From the NCBI GenBank assembly GCA_033964015.1, contig CM066913.1, positions 20,917,854 to 20,981,853 on the forward strand: 64,000 nt of DNA, read 5' to 3'. The stretch comes from Scolanthus callimorphus (taxonomy: Eukaryota > Cnidaria > Anthozoa > Actiniaria > Edwardsiidae). The notes beneath the pieces were generated by a model. The model saw only the letters and a program-made list of their open reading frames with translations, was not told the DNA's origin and made no database searches. The translations under genes and the position numbers were made by a program. Shown piece after piece: positions 12,001 to 20,197 of this stretch; positions within the stretch are counted from its first letter, which is position 1, and each line of letters opens with the position of its first letter.

Positions 12001-14377
12001 GTTTGCAAGCACCCTCCTTTAGACCCCGTTCACCGGGGACAAAACCGGACCGGTACAATTCTGGTACGGTACCGTCGCGCGTTCACAAGGGACCTGCGGT
12101 ACCGGACCGATTTTGGCACGGCTAGACCGTGTGAACACTGTTGCAAAACGTGCCAGAATTGTACCGGCACCGTATGAACAGGCGGTACCGTAACAGAATT
12201 GTACCGGTCCAGTTTTGTACCGGTCCCGTGTGAGCGGGGTCTTAGTATGCCGAGACCGATAAGTCATCATTTGGATCCGGTTTGGGAAGCAATCGAGCAT
12301 ATCATACTTACAGCAGAAGCGCAGAATAACTATTTAGAATAACTATTTCCAGGGCTGCGAAGAGGGGCCATTTGGAACTTCTGTCTTGCTCACTTATATC
12401 GGAATTTCTGTACTACTGTGCGGGACACATACACACACAAAATCTCACTACGTCGGAACTCTAGAGGTATGATGATGTTATCAATTAAACTTGCTATAGT
12501 AGTCGATCCTGCCTTTATTTGTTCTAGGCTGGATCCAGTGATATCCTTCGTTCCCGTGCAGGATTTCAAGCTAACGACTGTCGTCTTTTCCTTCAACACG
12601 TCGGTAAGTGGAGTGATGTGTTCCATGATCAGTTCATGGCAAAAAAAAAACGCATCCATAGATATCAGAAATGGTACTTAATTTAATCACCTGAGTTGGT
12701 GGTTCAAGAAACCTGTATCACCCTCCTTCAGAGGTTTTTGCATACCGACAGTACATATATCCCCACTGGTCTCATTGTGTTCATATAAGTTATGGGAAAG
12801 AGACCTGGCGAGCCCAGTGATGGCGGGAAAGACGACGCTGCAAGAAGGGCTAGCCAGGACCCGGGAGCACCACGAGATGAACACGTGCCAATGGGGGTAA
12901 CCGGACGGTAGACGTGCCCTGACTGCGCAAGGAGCAGCAAATGGCCGATATACTAATGAGTACATTCCTTATATTCACCCTAATGAGGCCAGTGAGGTTA
13001 GCGCTGGTGTTCTGGTAAATTACCTGTTGGCGATATGTATTTTTACTTCAGATCCAGACGATTCTAGTTGGGGACTCGGAAGGCCAAGTGTCGGTCTACC
13101 AGCTGAGAGGAATGGCACCGGGGATTGATCCACAGGTAACCCACGAATCACTTACGGGTAAACTACGCACTCAGTCGCTCATTTGACATTATTTAAAGGG
13201 GCACTCGCACGCTTAATTTTTGTACAACCTGTCAAAAAATTCTAATCAAAAAAAATAATTTAAGTTTACCGGGAATAACCAAAATAACAGTCCAGGTTTG
13301 TTAAATGACCTTTTAACTGTCAAATCAATACAAATCTATAGTGTTTGTATCTAATATCAAGGCGATGGAAATGGATTGCGATTTGAATTATTTGCTTGTC
13401 AGGCAAGCGTGCGAGTGCCCCTTTAAATTCGCGATAAAATGCAGAATTTCATATGGAAATCTCGAAACAAAATAGTGCATTATCCTTACTAAATCAGCCG
13501 ATGGAAATGGATTCTTTCTTACTCGGTGTATATTTTCTGGTCACCCATATCAATAAGTCATGTCGTTTTTGCTGAGTGCACTGGGTCCCTTCAAGCGCGG
13601 GCTAGCTGTGGGTATTTGAGCGTGGTTACCAAGCCAAAATCAATGGTGGACAGATCGAAAACTCGAGTCTATAATAATAATAATAATGCACTTATATAGC
13701 GCTTATACAGGGATGTTCTAAGCGCTTTACAATCATTAACCATTTGATATACTATTTACAATAAAAACGTTTACAAAAACAAAAATATATAAAAAGAATA
13801 AAAAGAGGAAACAAGTAATAACCATAAAAACTCTCTGTAATTCCTGCAAGTTTTCATTCAAAATTTCACCGTTTTCTTGTTACTTTCGCCAAAAGAGGTA
13901 AATGATTCCAAATATGGTTTTCGCCGTAGGTGTTTGATATGAACATGGCCGCTGATGATGGGCCTTTAAAGAGCCTTCGCTCAACCGGGAGACTTTGCGA
14001 TCTAGTAGCCAATCAGAGCAGATGAAAAACAATGGATCAATTTGAAAGCAAAAGAAAACACGGCGCAAAGGCTCCCGGTTGATGATGGCTCTTTAACGTG
14101 ACTCGGGGAGCTCCAGAGCTCGAAGTGTCGGGCAGTGGCTAATCATCTGAAATCGAAGCGAGCTGCATGTCAAGTTTGGTGCATTTCGCTTTCTCATAAT
14201 CAGTATTACCATGAGACATAGCACCTTCAGGCTAGGCAGAAATTTAGACATCCTGATTGTTCCCTTTTCTTCCCCCAGTCGGGCCTACTCTCCAAACTGA
14301 TGAGCGCGGCCTTCCAAATGAGTGGATCCCCCAATAAACAGAAGGACGACCACGAGAACGAGGATGAATTTGACTAG
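1..14377 (+). CDS. DNAI4: Axonemal dynein intermediate chain 4 (WDR78-like), 3' part of a spliced gene
   Basis: WD40-repeat intermediate chain of ciliary and flagellar dynein arms; the 5' end lies outside the window. Exons I can join: 1-40, 449-573, 3360-3462, 5077-5228, 6002-6088, 6439-6516, 6718-6791, 6885-7042, 7739-7880, 8464-8551, 9874-10002, 11545-11642, 12528-12603, 13052-13135 and 14279-14377 (TAG stop). All junctions are GT-AG and all phases agree, giving 510 codons plus the stop. Family hallmarks are readable: LWAYTCSLTKGRNVSCIAWN (exon 4), LVSISADGRVTKWSIRKG (exon 8), AGTEEGHIHKCSCSYNEQYL (exon 10), and CSADWSVRLW (exon 11), which closely match vertebrate DNAI4. The MQKNLFIMERAISQN segment in exon 3 matches the conserved pre-WD helix. 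The first two exons (1-40, 449-573) rest on splice signals and phase only. Introns are packed with MITEs but no exon is interrupted. The C-terminal acidic tail ends in EDEFD. Confidence 0.9.
703..1020. repeat. Fold-back (MITE-like) element
   Basis: Two arms of about 140 bp (703-844 and about 881-1020) are near-perfect inverted copies; the arms begin and end with GAACAACAACAACAAAAGG and its complement. The interior contains a GACGTTTCGAGCGTTAGCCC motif. A flanking sequence AATAACAGATTTC recurs on both sides (about 632 and 1021). The element lies in a DNAI4 intron. Confidence 0.8.
1147..1472. repeat. MITE with GTCCACACTAC ends
   Basis: The left end (CCGTCCACACTACGCCGGC) is mirrored by the right end (GCCGGTGTAGTGTGGACGG). 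Inner copies of TAGTGTGGACGG near 1250 and 1390 suggest a composite of several half-elements. It is related in its ends to the element at 33014-33846. Confidence 0.65.
1812..1939. repeat. Small fold-back element
   Basis: Imperfect inverted arms around GCAGAATATCGTCTGATTTA and TATCAGATAATATTCTGC flank a central palindrome, GGGACTTCGTCCC. It is intronic in DNAI4. Confidence 0.6.
2362..2494. repeat. MITE family B, copy 1
   Basis: Ends AATAGAGCGAATTTCATATG and CATCTGAAATCCGCTCTATT are inverted copies. A second copy of the same family is at 32174-32302. The interior shares ACCTATAGGTGTAATTACAA with that copy. Confidence 0.75.
3179..3276. repeat. Perfect long hairpin
   Basis: Arms of about 45 bp (GTTAATTACCTCGATTCTCG and inverse) surround a GGGCC-rich loop. 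It lies about 80 bp before DNAI4 exon 3. Confidence 0.75.
3503..3653. repeat. Fold-back element
   Basis: Terminal arms AAATAAAAACTTTTTTTCTG and its inverse CAGAAAAAATGTTTTATTTC, each followed inward by a TGCCTTC-type segment. Intronic. Confidence 0.6.
3737..3965. repeat. MITE family C, copy 1
   Basis: Terminal inverted repeat TTTAGTATAAACCAACTA, with its mirror ending at about 3905. It is followed by an AATTAGACC...GGTCTAATT palindromic tail. A second copy is at 11671-11967. The interior contains ATTCTGATTGGCTGAGC. Confidence 0.75.
4875..4909. repeat. Solo end of MITE family A
   Basis: Matches the left terminus (ATAGAGCCGATTTCGTATGA) of the complete copies at 7116-7289 and 38633-38818, but no opposite end follows. 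Confidence 0.55.
7116..7289. repeat. MITE family A, copy 1
   Basis: Inverted ends AATAGAGCAGATTTCGTGTG and ATATGAAATCTTCTCTATT, followed inward by ACTGTGAAAAGT on both sides. The interior is rich in CGCGG/CCGCG. It sits in the intron right after DNAI4 exon 8. Confidence 0.75.
8117..8375. repeat. Interspersed repeat with ATTTTACGAACGAGCGCAGC motif, copy 1
   Basis: An inverted copy of the same family lies at about 58327-58660; both share AAGCCACCGTGTAATTTT-type segments and GTGAGGATATC. Intronic in DNAI4. Confidence 0.6.
9126..9174. repeat. 13-bp tandem repeat
   Basis: Unit TGTGTCTTGCTAG is repeated three full times plus a partial fourth. It lies in a DNAI4 intron. Confidence 0.85.
11671..11967. 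repeat. MITE family C, copy 2
   Basis: Same ends as copy 1 (TTTAGTATAAACCAACTA; mirror ends at about 11859), plus a longer palindromic tail with CATTCGGCCTTAGGCC. It begins 28 bp after the DNAI4 exon ending at 11642. Confidence 0.75.
12019..12244. repeat. MITE family D, copy 1 (GGTACC-rich)
   Basis: Ends TTAGACCCCGTTCACCGGGG and GTGTGAGCGGGGTCTTA are inverted. The interior repeats CGGTACCG and ACCGGACCGG. A second copy is at 63273-63504. Confidence 0.75.
13192..13427. repeat. MITE with GGGGCACTCGCACGCTT ends
   Basis: Left end TTTAAAGGGGCACTCGCACG is mirrored by AAGCGTGCGAGTGCCCCTTT at the right. It lies between the two last DNAI4 exons. Confidence 0.75.
13668..13735. repeat. SINE-like fragment with (AAT)n head
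   Basis: ATAATAATAATAAT is followed by CACTTATATAGCGCTTATAC and CTAAGCGCTTTACAATC. This TATAGCGC...GCGCTTTACA pattern is a widespread interspersed repeat motif in invertebrate genomes. The family assignment is inference. Confidence 0.5.
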
Positions 14378-16230
14378 ACGGTGACGTCACAATAGACAAT
14401 GACGTCATAAGACGCCATAACACCCCCGATTACGTCAAAATAAACTTAGCGTCACAAAAGAGCCCGTAGCGGCACCGCCTAGCTTGCATTTAGAGCTCAA
14501 TACACAGAGATTTTAATGTGTTCATAGCGAGATATTTCAATATTTCATACATACCATGAAAAGCTGTACAGTGTACATTAGAAAATTTTGTGAATAAAAA
14601 GTATTTATTACCTACTTTTCGTAGTTCCGCATTACTGCGTATGATCGTGGAATCTGGAGAAACCTTGGGATGGATGATACCAGCAGCTGCCCCCACAAGC
14701 AACAGTAGCGCCCGAATTAATTGGGGGAGGGGGTAAGACATTTGAGAAAAAGATGGATGATGGTCCTTTGGAAAATCCAAAAGCTAAAAAAAACCCACGA
14801 GTCTGTATCACTCACTTTTTTACGCGCGTCAGGTTCATGACACATGGTTTAAAGGAGCAACTTTAAAATTGAAACAGCTGAACCTGTTTTTACAAAGTTC
14901 CATAGGCTACGTTCCTGTGAGCATAAGCTACGTTTTATTCCTGGTTTTCTTGTATTTTTCAACTTCTCAAAAGTAGACAAAGGTCATTTCTCTTTCGCGC
15001 ATGTGCAAGCACTTCAAAAAAACAGAATCAAACCATTCTGGTACGCACGCGTACATAAAAGTAGCTAAATCTCGCTTTATAGAAACTTTATAGAAACTGT
15101 CAAAAATAACACTGGCATTCGTTTCCTAGTCGTCTGTTCAACCATAGTGTTCATGCGGGTCCTTTATTGTACTCCTGGAAAGTCCTTGAAACTCCTGGAA
15201 TTTCGAACAAAGTCCTGGAAAACTCCTGGGAAAAATGAAACGAATTTCATCATTCACAAAATCAAGAATGTAATCATTCTAAAAATATTTTTGAAGCTCG
15301 AAAACGTCATCGTAAATGGACTGCCAAGGCTGAAAGTTATCCTCCAAGACTCCTGGAAAAATTTCGAAACAGCTCCTTAAAATTGGAGTTTTTCCAATTT
15401 CTCATGCTGAGCGCACGAACCCGGATAATGGAATAGCCCGTAGTGCTTGGAGCAATGATCTCGCAAAACAGCGCAAATTTCGGCTTATCTCCGGTGTAAT
15501 AACCTGTCATTGCTCACGAACTGCGTCACAAAGCTTCCTTTGTTTGGTAGAACGAATCAGGATGAAATAAGAACTGAACACAAAGGTGTCCTCTGGGAAT
15601 GGTTATTACACCGGAGTTAACCCCAAATTTCATGGGCCTGCAAACACTATAATCATTTACCCAGAGCAAGGTTTAGAAAACAATGTCAAACGGAATTGCG
15701 ACGAATAAGGAATTTCCTCTCGTCTAAAGGTGACGTCATCTCCCATTACAAACGACGAATTCTCTAGGATTCAAATAAAAATAGGCTTTTTTGGCGAAAA
15801 ATCTCATTTTTTAACAAAATCCAAGGAATGGTACGGTATGGATGGACCTTTTAAAAGAACGGTACGCGCTTTTGGAAGTCGGCGTTCATGGTCTGTATTT
15901 CTCCTGTAACGAGTGTTGGGGTGAGGAAGAAAAAGGCGGCTAAAACTTCAGGCTAGGGGTGGGCTTTTTGTCGAAAACGTTCTTGTTTGGCAAAACTCGA
16001 AGCCAAACTCGCCTGCCAATTATGGCGCGTCTTTCAAGTTTCGATCAGTTCGACCAACATCCCCCTCGTGTTTGTAAGAAACCAGAGAGCAAGCGGAAAG
16101 TACTTTTATTGCTTAATAAGATTAATACTTTTTCATATAAGTCTCATATGGAAATCAGTTCGTTATTTTTTGTAAAAGCAAGTGTTATGGCCAGCGTGCT
16201 TAAATAATATGTATGTATGTAAAGCTAATC

Positions 16231-16440
16231 GTGTTTTCAGGATAAAGAACCCAGAGAAACACGAGAAAGCGCCGAGTAGTCGGCGAGCGGGTATTTGTCC
16301 GCGCGAAAATGAGTAAAAATCCGGCAGACGGAGGGGAGGTGGGAAGGGAAGGGTCCGTCCTTTTTTCGCGCGACCAAAAGCTCGTCGAACATCTCGCCTC
16401 TTTCTCCTCTGTTTCTCTGGTTTATTTTCCCTGAAAACAC
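16231..16440. repeat. MITE with GTGTTTTCAGG ends
   Basis: The left end GTGTTTTCAGGATAAAGAAC is imperfectly mirrored at the right (TTTATTTTCCCTGAAAACAC). CGCGCGAAAA and TTTTCGCGCG form an inner pair. Confidence 0.65.
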
Positions 16441-16787
16441 ACGGGAACGCTTGCTATGCAGGCTACCATCAGATACCCAGTCATATTCATAGTCGGGCTG
16501 AACTGCATTTTATCTGAATACACCCAGAAACGCGCAAATATTGATAAACAGAGAAGGGCATAGCCGGATTATGGCCTACACATTACAATGAATCATTAGA
16601 AATTCCTACTAAGTGAAGTCACATTTATTCGATTTTACAAATTACAACAAGGTTCTATTACTTTAATATGAATGATAGCTAGTTATTATTAAGTTACAAA
16701 ATTGCTAAAATGGCCTATTTTATAAAAATTAACTCAATTTAGATCTTTAGCTTTAGGTTTTTGAGAGTTTCTTGCAACTGGCAACGC

Positions 16788-16792
16788 AACGG
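16788..16792. repeat. Left target site duplication of the Polinton
   Basis: AACGG directly abuts the left terminus and recurs at 31765-31769. Polintons usually make 6-bp duplications; here only 5 bp match (CAACGG versus AACGGT). Confidence 0.75.
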
Positions 16793-16926
16793 AGTAGATG
16801 CAATATGCGGGGCCGAGCGCAAAATAAAAAAATGGGTTGAGAACTTTTTAAATTTGAATTTAAAAAATTGAAATGAATTTAAAGAAATATAGATACTATA
16901 ATAAACATGGACAAACAAACAGTGAA
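16793..16926 (+). repeat. Left terminal inverted repeat of the Polinton
   Basis: 134 bp, the inverse of 31631-31764. It begins AGTAGATGCAATATGCGG, turns AT-rich, contains an ATTTAAAGA box at 16877-16885, and runs through the methyltransferase ATG into codon 7, so it encodes MDKQTV. Confidence 0.97.
16877..16906 (+). promoter_or_regulatory. Putative promoter of the methyltransferase
   Basis: ATTTAAAGA lies at 16877-16885, 21 nt before the ATG. A TATAG-ATA-CTATA palindrome lies between box and start. It is identical to the polymerase promoter because it lies in the terminal repeat. Confidence 0.6.
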
Positions 16927-18199
16927 TGAGCAAAGACCCATTACAGCACCGATTTACGAACAGTGTAAAGAAAAACTACGTGTTGGTACAGACTGTAGTG
17001 GTATTGAAGCACCAATTCAAGCACTGCGCCAACTAGGAATTCCATTTAAGCATGTCTTCTCATCAGAGATTGATAAGTACTGTATACAATCAATTAAAGC
17101 TAATTATTATCCTGAAATTCTTTTTGGTGATATAACTAAGCGTGATATCTCCTCAGTACCGGATATTGACTTATATGTCTGTGGTTTCCCATGCCAACCT
17201 TTTTCTACTGCAGGTTATCGGGAAGGTTTTGATCACAAATCGGGTAACGTATTCTGGGAGTGTTTAAAAGTTATTCAAGAAAAGCAACCTAAGTATTTCA
17301 TTTTGGAGAACGTACGCGGACTTCTCAATCATGACCAAGGTAATACATGGAAAATAATTTGGGGAGAGTTAATAAAGCTCAAAGAATACACTGTTCAATG
17401 GAAACTTCTTAACACTAGAGACTACGGTATTCCACATAATCGACCAAGACTATATATAGTTGGAACAAAAGAAACATTTAACTGGCCGAAACATAAAGTT
17501 CTGGAAAATGTTGCAGATTATGTAGATCATTCTGATAATTATGTACATTCAGCGACTGAACGACATCAGAACATTCTGAATCGTCTAGCTGACGGTAAAT
17601 TTTTCATCGAGTTTGCTTTTGGAGTTTCTGGAATCCGAAAGTATGTCAATGCAGACAAATATGCTTCGTGTATTACGACTAAAGGAAGTCTGTGGTGTGT
17701 GCCGAAACACCGTTATGCAAATAATACAGAATTACGTCGCTTACAAGGATTTTCTGATGACTTTATCCAAGTAGTTAGTAACACACAAATGAAGAAACAA
17801 ATTGGTAATACGATGAGTGTTAACATAATTAAAGAGATAATTCTCGAGTTGATGCCACAAAATCCAGTTTCTAACACATCCTCGGACGTAACTCGCAAGA
17901 ATGATTATAAATGTCTACACGGTAAAATTAAATATATCTGTAGAGATTGTCATGGATCACAAATTTGCCCTCACGACTGTCGTAAATCATATTGCAAAGC
18001 ATGTAACGGTAGTAGCTTCTGTGAACATAAACGAGCGAGATATATCTGTAAAGAGTGCAACGGGAAAGGAATATGTATTCATGGAATCCAGAAATTCTTT
18101 TGTAAGTTATGCGGAGGGTCTCAAATATGTGAACACAATAAACAGAAAGCTCAATGTAAAGCGTGTCACACAACACAACAACAGCCCACCGAGTGCTGA
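16907..18199 (+). CDS. C5-cytosine DNA methyltransferase with C-terminal Cys/His repeats
   Basis: 430 aa. It transfers methyl groups from S-adenosylmethionine to cytosine C5. The family motifs are in order: motif I VGTDCSGIEA (26-35), catalytic GFPCQPFS with Cys96, motif VI ENV (134-136), motif VIII RDYGIPHNRPRLYIVG (171-186), RRLQGF (277-282) and motif X QIGNTMS (299-304). All key residues look intact, so the enzyme should be active. After residue 330 come five C-x-H-x(6-7)-C-x2-C units about 18 aa apart (336-420), a zinc-binding-like repeat of the type I know from large-virus proteins; it may bind DNA or target the enzyme. The start codon lies inside the left terminal repeat, so the first six residues are shared with the polymerase. 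Target specificity cannot be read from the sequence. The role may be self-methylation of the element, which is inference. Confidence 0.95.
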   Translation: MDKQTVNEQRPITAPIYEQCKEKLRVGTDCSGIEAPIQALRQLGIPFKHVFSSEIDKYCIQSIKANYYPEILFGDITKRDISSVPDIDLYVCGFPCQPFSTAGYREGFDHKSGNVFWECLKVIQEKQPKYFILENVRGLLNHDQGNTWKIIWGELIKLKEYTVQWKLLNTRDYGIPHNRPRLYIVGTKETFNWPKHKVLENVADYVDHSDNYVHSATERHQNILNRLADGKFFIEFAFGVSGIRKYVNADKYASCITTKGSLWCVPKHRYANNTELRRLQGFSDDFIQVVSNTQMKKQIGNTMSVNIIKEIILELMPQNPVSNTSSDVTRKNDYKCLHGKIKYICRDCHGSQICPHDCRKSYCKACNGSSFCEHKRARYICKECNGKGICIHGIQKFFCKLCGGSQICEHNKQKAQCKACHTTQQQPTEC

Positions 18200-18278
18200 C
18201 AGAATGTCTGAGCTGTGTCTGAGCTTGTCTGAAGATGAGCTAGAAATTTAAAAGCACACAAGAACAAGAACAAGAATT

Positions 18279-18770
18279 AACTTTGGTGGAAATTTCAGTT
18301 GTGATTTCATAACATAAACCATGTTATGAAAAACCATTAAGTTCATCTATTTTACATACCAATCCACATTATCTCATAGTCCCAATAATTCTGACTGGGA
18401 TTTGTGGTTTTCGGTTTCAAGCCGAGTGGTTTAACAAAGGCGATTCTACCTTGCCAACTGTAATCTTTGAGTTCGAGACAAAGACGAGCAGGAAGCCATG
18501 TTTTAAATTCATTACCATCCTCGTCTTTCAAGTCAGCAACTAATTGCTCTCCAAATTTCGTCTCAATCTTATCTGTACTTTCGATGCGGTAAATAATACC
18601 CTCAGGCACATCTCTCCATTTTGTTATTGTCTGATGTTGACTTTTACTTTCGTTGAATTGTTCTGCTGTTGGGAACTCCATCTTTTATTATTGAATACGT
18701 ATCTCCTTAAGTTATTTTTTTGTGTTGTGATTTCATAATCACATTCGTAACGCAAATTTCCACCAAAGTT
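18279..18770. repeat. Inverted plus direct repeats bracketing the 109-aa gene
   Basis: AACTTTGGTGGAAATTT (18279-18295) is inverted at 18754-18770. GTTGTGATTTCATAA at 18298-18312 recurs in direct orientation at 18724-18738. The gene at 18352-18681 lies between them. Confidence 0.75.
18352..18681 (-). CDS. Small Polinton protein of unknown function
   Basis: 109 aa, opposite in orientation to the methyltransferase. I do not recognise a family with confidence. The predicted pattern is mostly beta strands with charged loops (KWRDVPEGIIYRIES, ADLKDEDGNEFKTWLPARL, GRIAFVKPLG), which would suit a small OB-like nucleic-acid-binding fold, as expected for a single-strand DNA-binding protein in a protein-primed replication system; this is inference only. 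It has no Cys, no signal peptide and no membrane segment. Unlike the other genes, its upstream box is degenerate (CTTAAGGAG at 18703-18711, 21 nt from the ATG). It is bracketed by short inverted and direct repeats. Confidence 0.65.
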   Translation of the reverse strand: MEFPTAEQFNESKSQHQTITKWRDVPEGIIYRIESTDKIETKFGEQLVADLKDEDGNEFKTWLPARLCLELKDYSWQGRIAFVKPLGLKPKTTNPSQNYWDYEIMWIGM

Positions 18771-19323
18771 TTCATTATAAAAAATAGCAAAACTGGCATC
18801 GCCGCAAAGCGATATACTTGCCAGAAACCCCTCGGGTTTTTTCTTTCAACTGCTGATCTCGCTGCTCTCTTGTCCCGAGGGGTTTTTTGTCTTTGTTCTT
18901 GGTCCAGGCCTGGGTCCTTGGCCTCCTTTGGGCTCTGGTGATTCCATCGCGGACTTCACTTGAGATGAGATTTTATTTAACTAAGTTCACACACACTCTC
19001 CCCGGGGTTTGTATGGCGGGGGACCATACAAAGGCGCCATATAAAATACTCCCCCAGTATTTTATATGGACAACATATAACGTTCGCTAGAATATATATA
19101 CGTCGAGGTTTTGAAAAATTTCTCCATGTGGGAGCAAAGTATTCGACATGGTCGAATTGGATTTGGCTGATACGCATGCGCGACCCATCTCATAACCTCT
19201 GACGTCACAGCAAGTCTCTCATCGCGTTATCCGTCTTGTTGCGTGACGGTTATCGAAATAGAAACCACGCTAATCCACCCGCGACAGCTGTCAACACTAT
19301 TAGATTAGTTTCATGCTGTGGGG
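18682..19323. other. Non-coding segment of the Polinton with multiple stem-loops
   Basis: This is the longest gap in the element, and no open frame here looks coding. It contains an inverted repeat AAACCCCTCGGG / CCCGAGGGGTTT (about 18825 and 18874) with T-runs, a CCCCGGGG palindrome (about 18999-19006), and two perfect neighbouring hairpins (19008-19032, 19037-19069). A more GC-rich tail contains TGACGTCA (about 19200). Candidate roles are regulatory RNA, packaging signal or replication/regulatory region. None can be proven from sequence. Confidence 0.6.
19008..19069. promoter_or_regulatory. Pair of perfect hairpins with complementary loops
   Basis: Hairpin 1 has stem TTTGTATGG (19008-19016) / CCATACAAA (19024-19032) and loop CGGGGGA. 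Hairpin 2 has stem CCATATAAAATACT (19037-19050) / AGTATTTTATATGG (19056-19069) and loop CCCCC. The loops are complementary (GGGGG with CCCCC), so a kissing-loop is possible in RNA or single-stranded DNA. Confidence 0.7.
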
Positions 19324-20166
19324 TCACGGGTTTTCAATAATAGGCTTAGTCACGTCTGGTTTTGATTTTTCAATAGGTCTGTGTATATTAGGTTTCGTCT
19401 CAGTAGACGCGTGCGGTAACTTTACCTTTGAAGAGCCTAAGTTATGTTTAATTCCAACATGTTTTGATTCTTCATTTAGCGAGTCATTCACTCCAAAACT
19501 CATCTCACTGGTCGCTTTCAGCAATTTATTATTATAGCCTGTCACACTTTCTGTATTTATAATTAGGTTCGAAGGCAGTAACCAAACGCCCGGAGCTATG
19601 GCAAGATCAAGTCTAAGTTTAGCTTCTTGGACGGCTAATTGATACCTTTGAACTGATTCAACTATATTATTTTCTATCACTGAAGATTCAAAAAGGTTGA
19701 GAAACTGTTGTTGGGTTTCTTGTGCCGATCCGCTATTTCCTACGATGGTTGACCGAGTACCAACTTGTGAACCTAGGATGCAATAAACAAATGCTTCTAC
19801 TGAACGGTTTAATCTACCTAGTCCTGCTTTTGTTATGCCGTGATTATTTGTCGGAGTGAACCAAGAATACTGTGATCCACCATGGTCATCATTTCTGATA
19901 AAACTAACTAGCTTACCATTATTCCGTGTTCCACCTTCATCAGAGAAAAGATTCAATTTATCAGGCCATTTATCAGCTTCTTTGTCATATCCTCTTATAA
20001 CATGAACATTCTGATAACCCGACCCGCGCCCGCTACCTGTATAGTAAACAAAAATATCCCCAAGCCCAAAATTTCTCCCTCCCTTCCATCGGAAATCAGG
20101 GTTTGTTAAGCCAAATTCATGACATAATCTTTGATACACCACCTTGTTGTACGGATTATCTGTTGA
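19324..20166 (-). pseudogene. 3' part of a frameshifted conserved Polinton gene
   Basis: An open frame of about 280 codons with no convincing ATG: the frame comes out of a TGA at 20167-20169 and the first possible initiator is a GTG at 20142. The N-terminal part (VVYQRLCHEFGLTNPDFRWK, then GGRNFGLGDIFVYYTG) resembles the C-terminal half of a protein I know as common in cnidarian Polintons, function unknown. The last about 70 residues are low-complexity, rich in Pro, Lys and Ser. It continues the gene at 20198-20821 after two frame changes. I see no membrane segments. Either the gene is dead in this copy, or small indels are sequencing errors. Confidence 0.7.
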
Positions 20167-20197
20167 TCAAATACGGTATCATCTGGTAGTGGAACAC

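Larger units (their letters stand above)
14378..16792. other. Intergenic region between DNAI4 and the Polinton
   Basis: I see no gene here. It starts with the DNAI4 3' UTR; possible polyadenylation signals are AATAAA near 14430 and 14593. It also holds a degenerate CTCCTGGAAA-containing repeat (about 15160-15375), and the MITE at 16231-16440. The last 30 bp before the Polinton contain GCAACTGGCAACGCAAC, a motif that also occurs in the repeat beyond the right end of the element. Confidence 0.6.

Noticed and set aside
17901..18251. Second open frame of 116 codons overlapping the methyltransferase 3' end
   Set aside because: It is a shadow of the Cys/His repeat region in another frame, and no box or hairpin precedes it.
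20142..20142. GTG as a real start of the 272-codon frame
   Set aside because: A GTG start is unlikely in an animal element, the frame continues upstream with family-like residues, and the preceding gene continues into it through frame changes.
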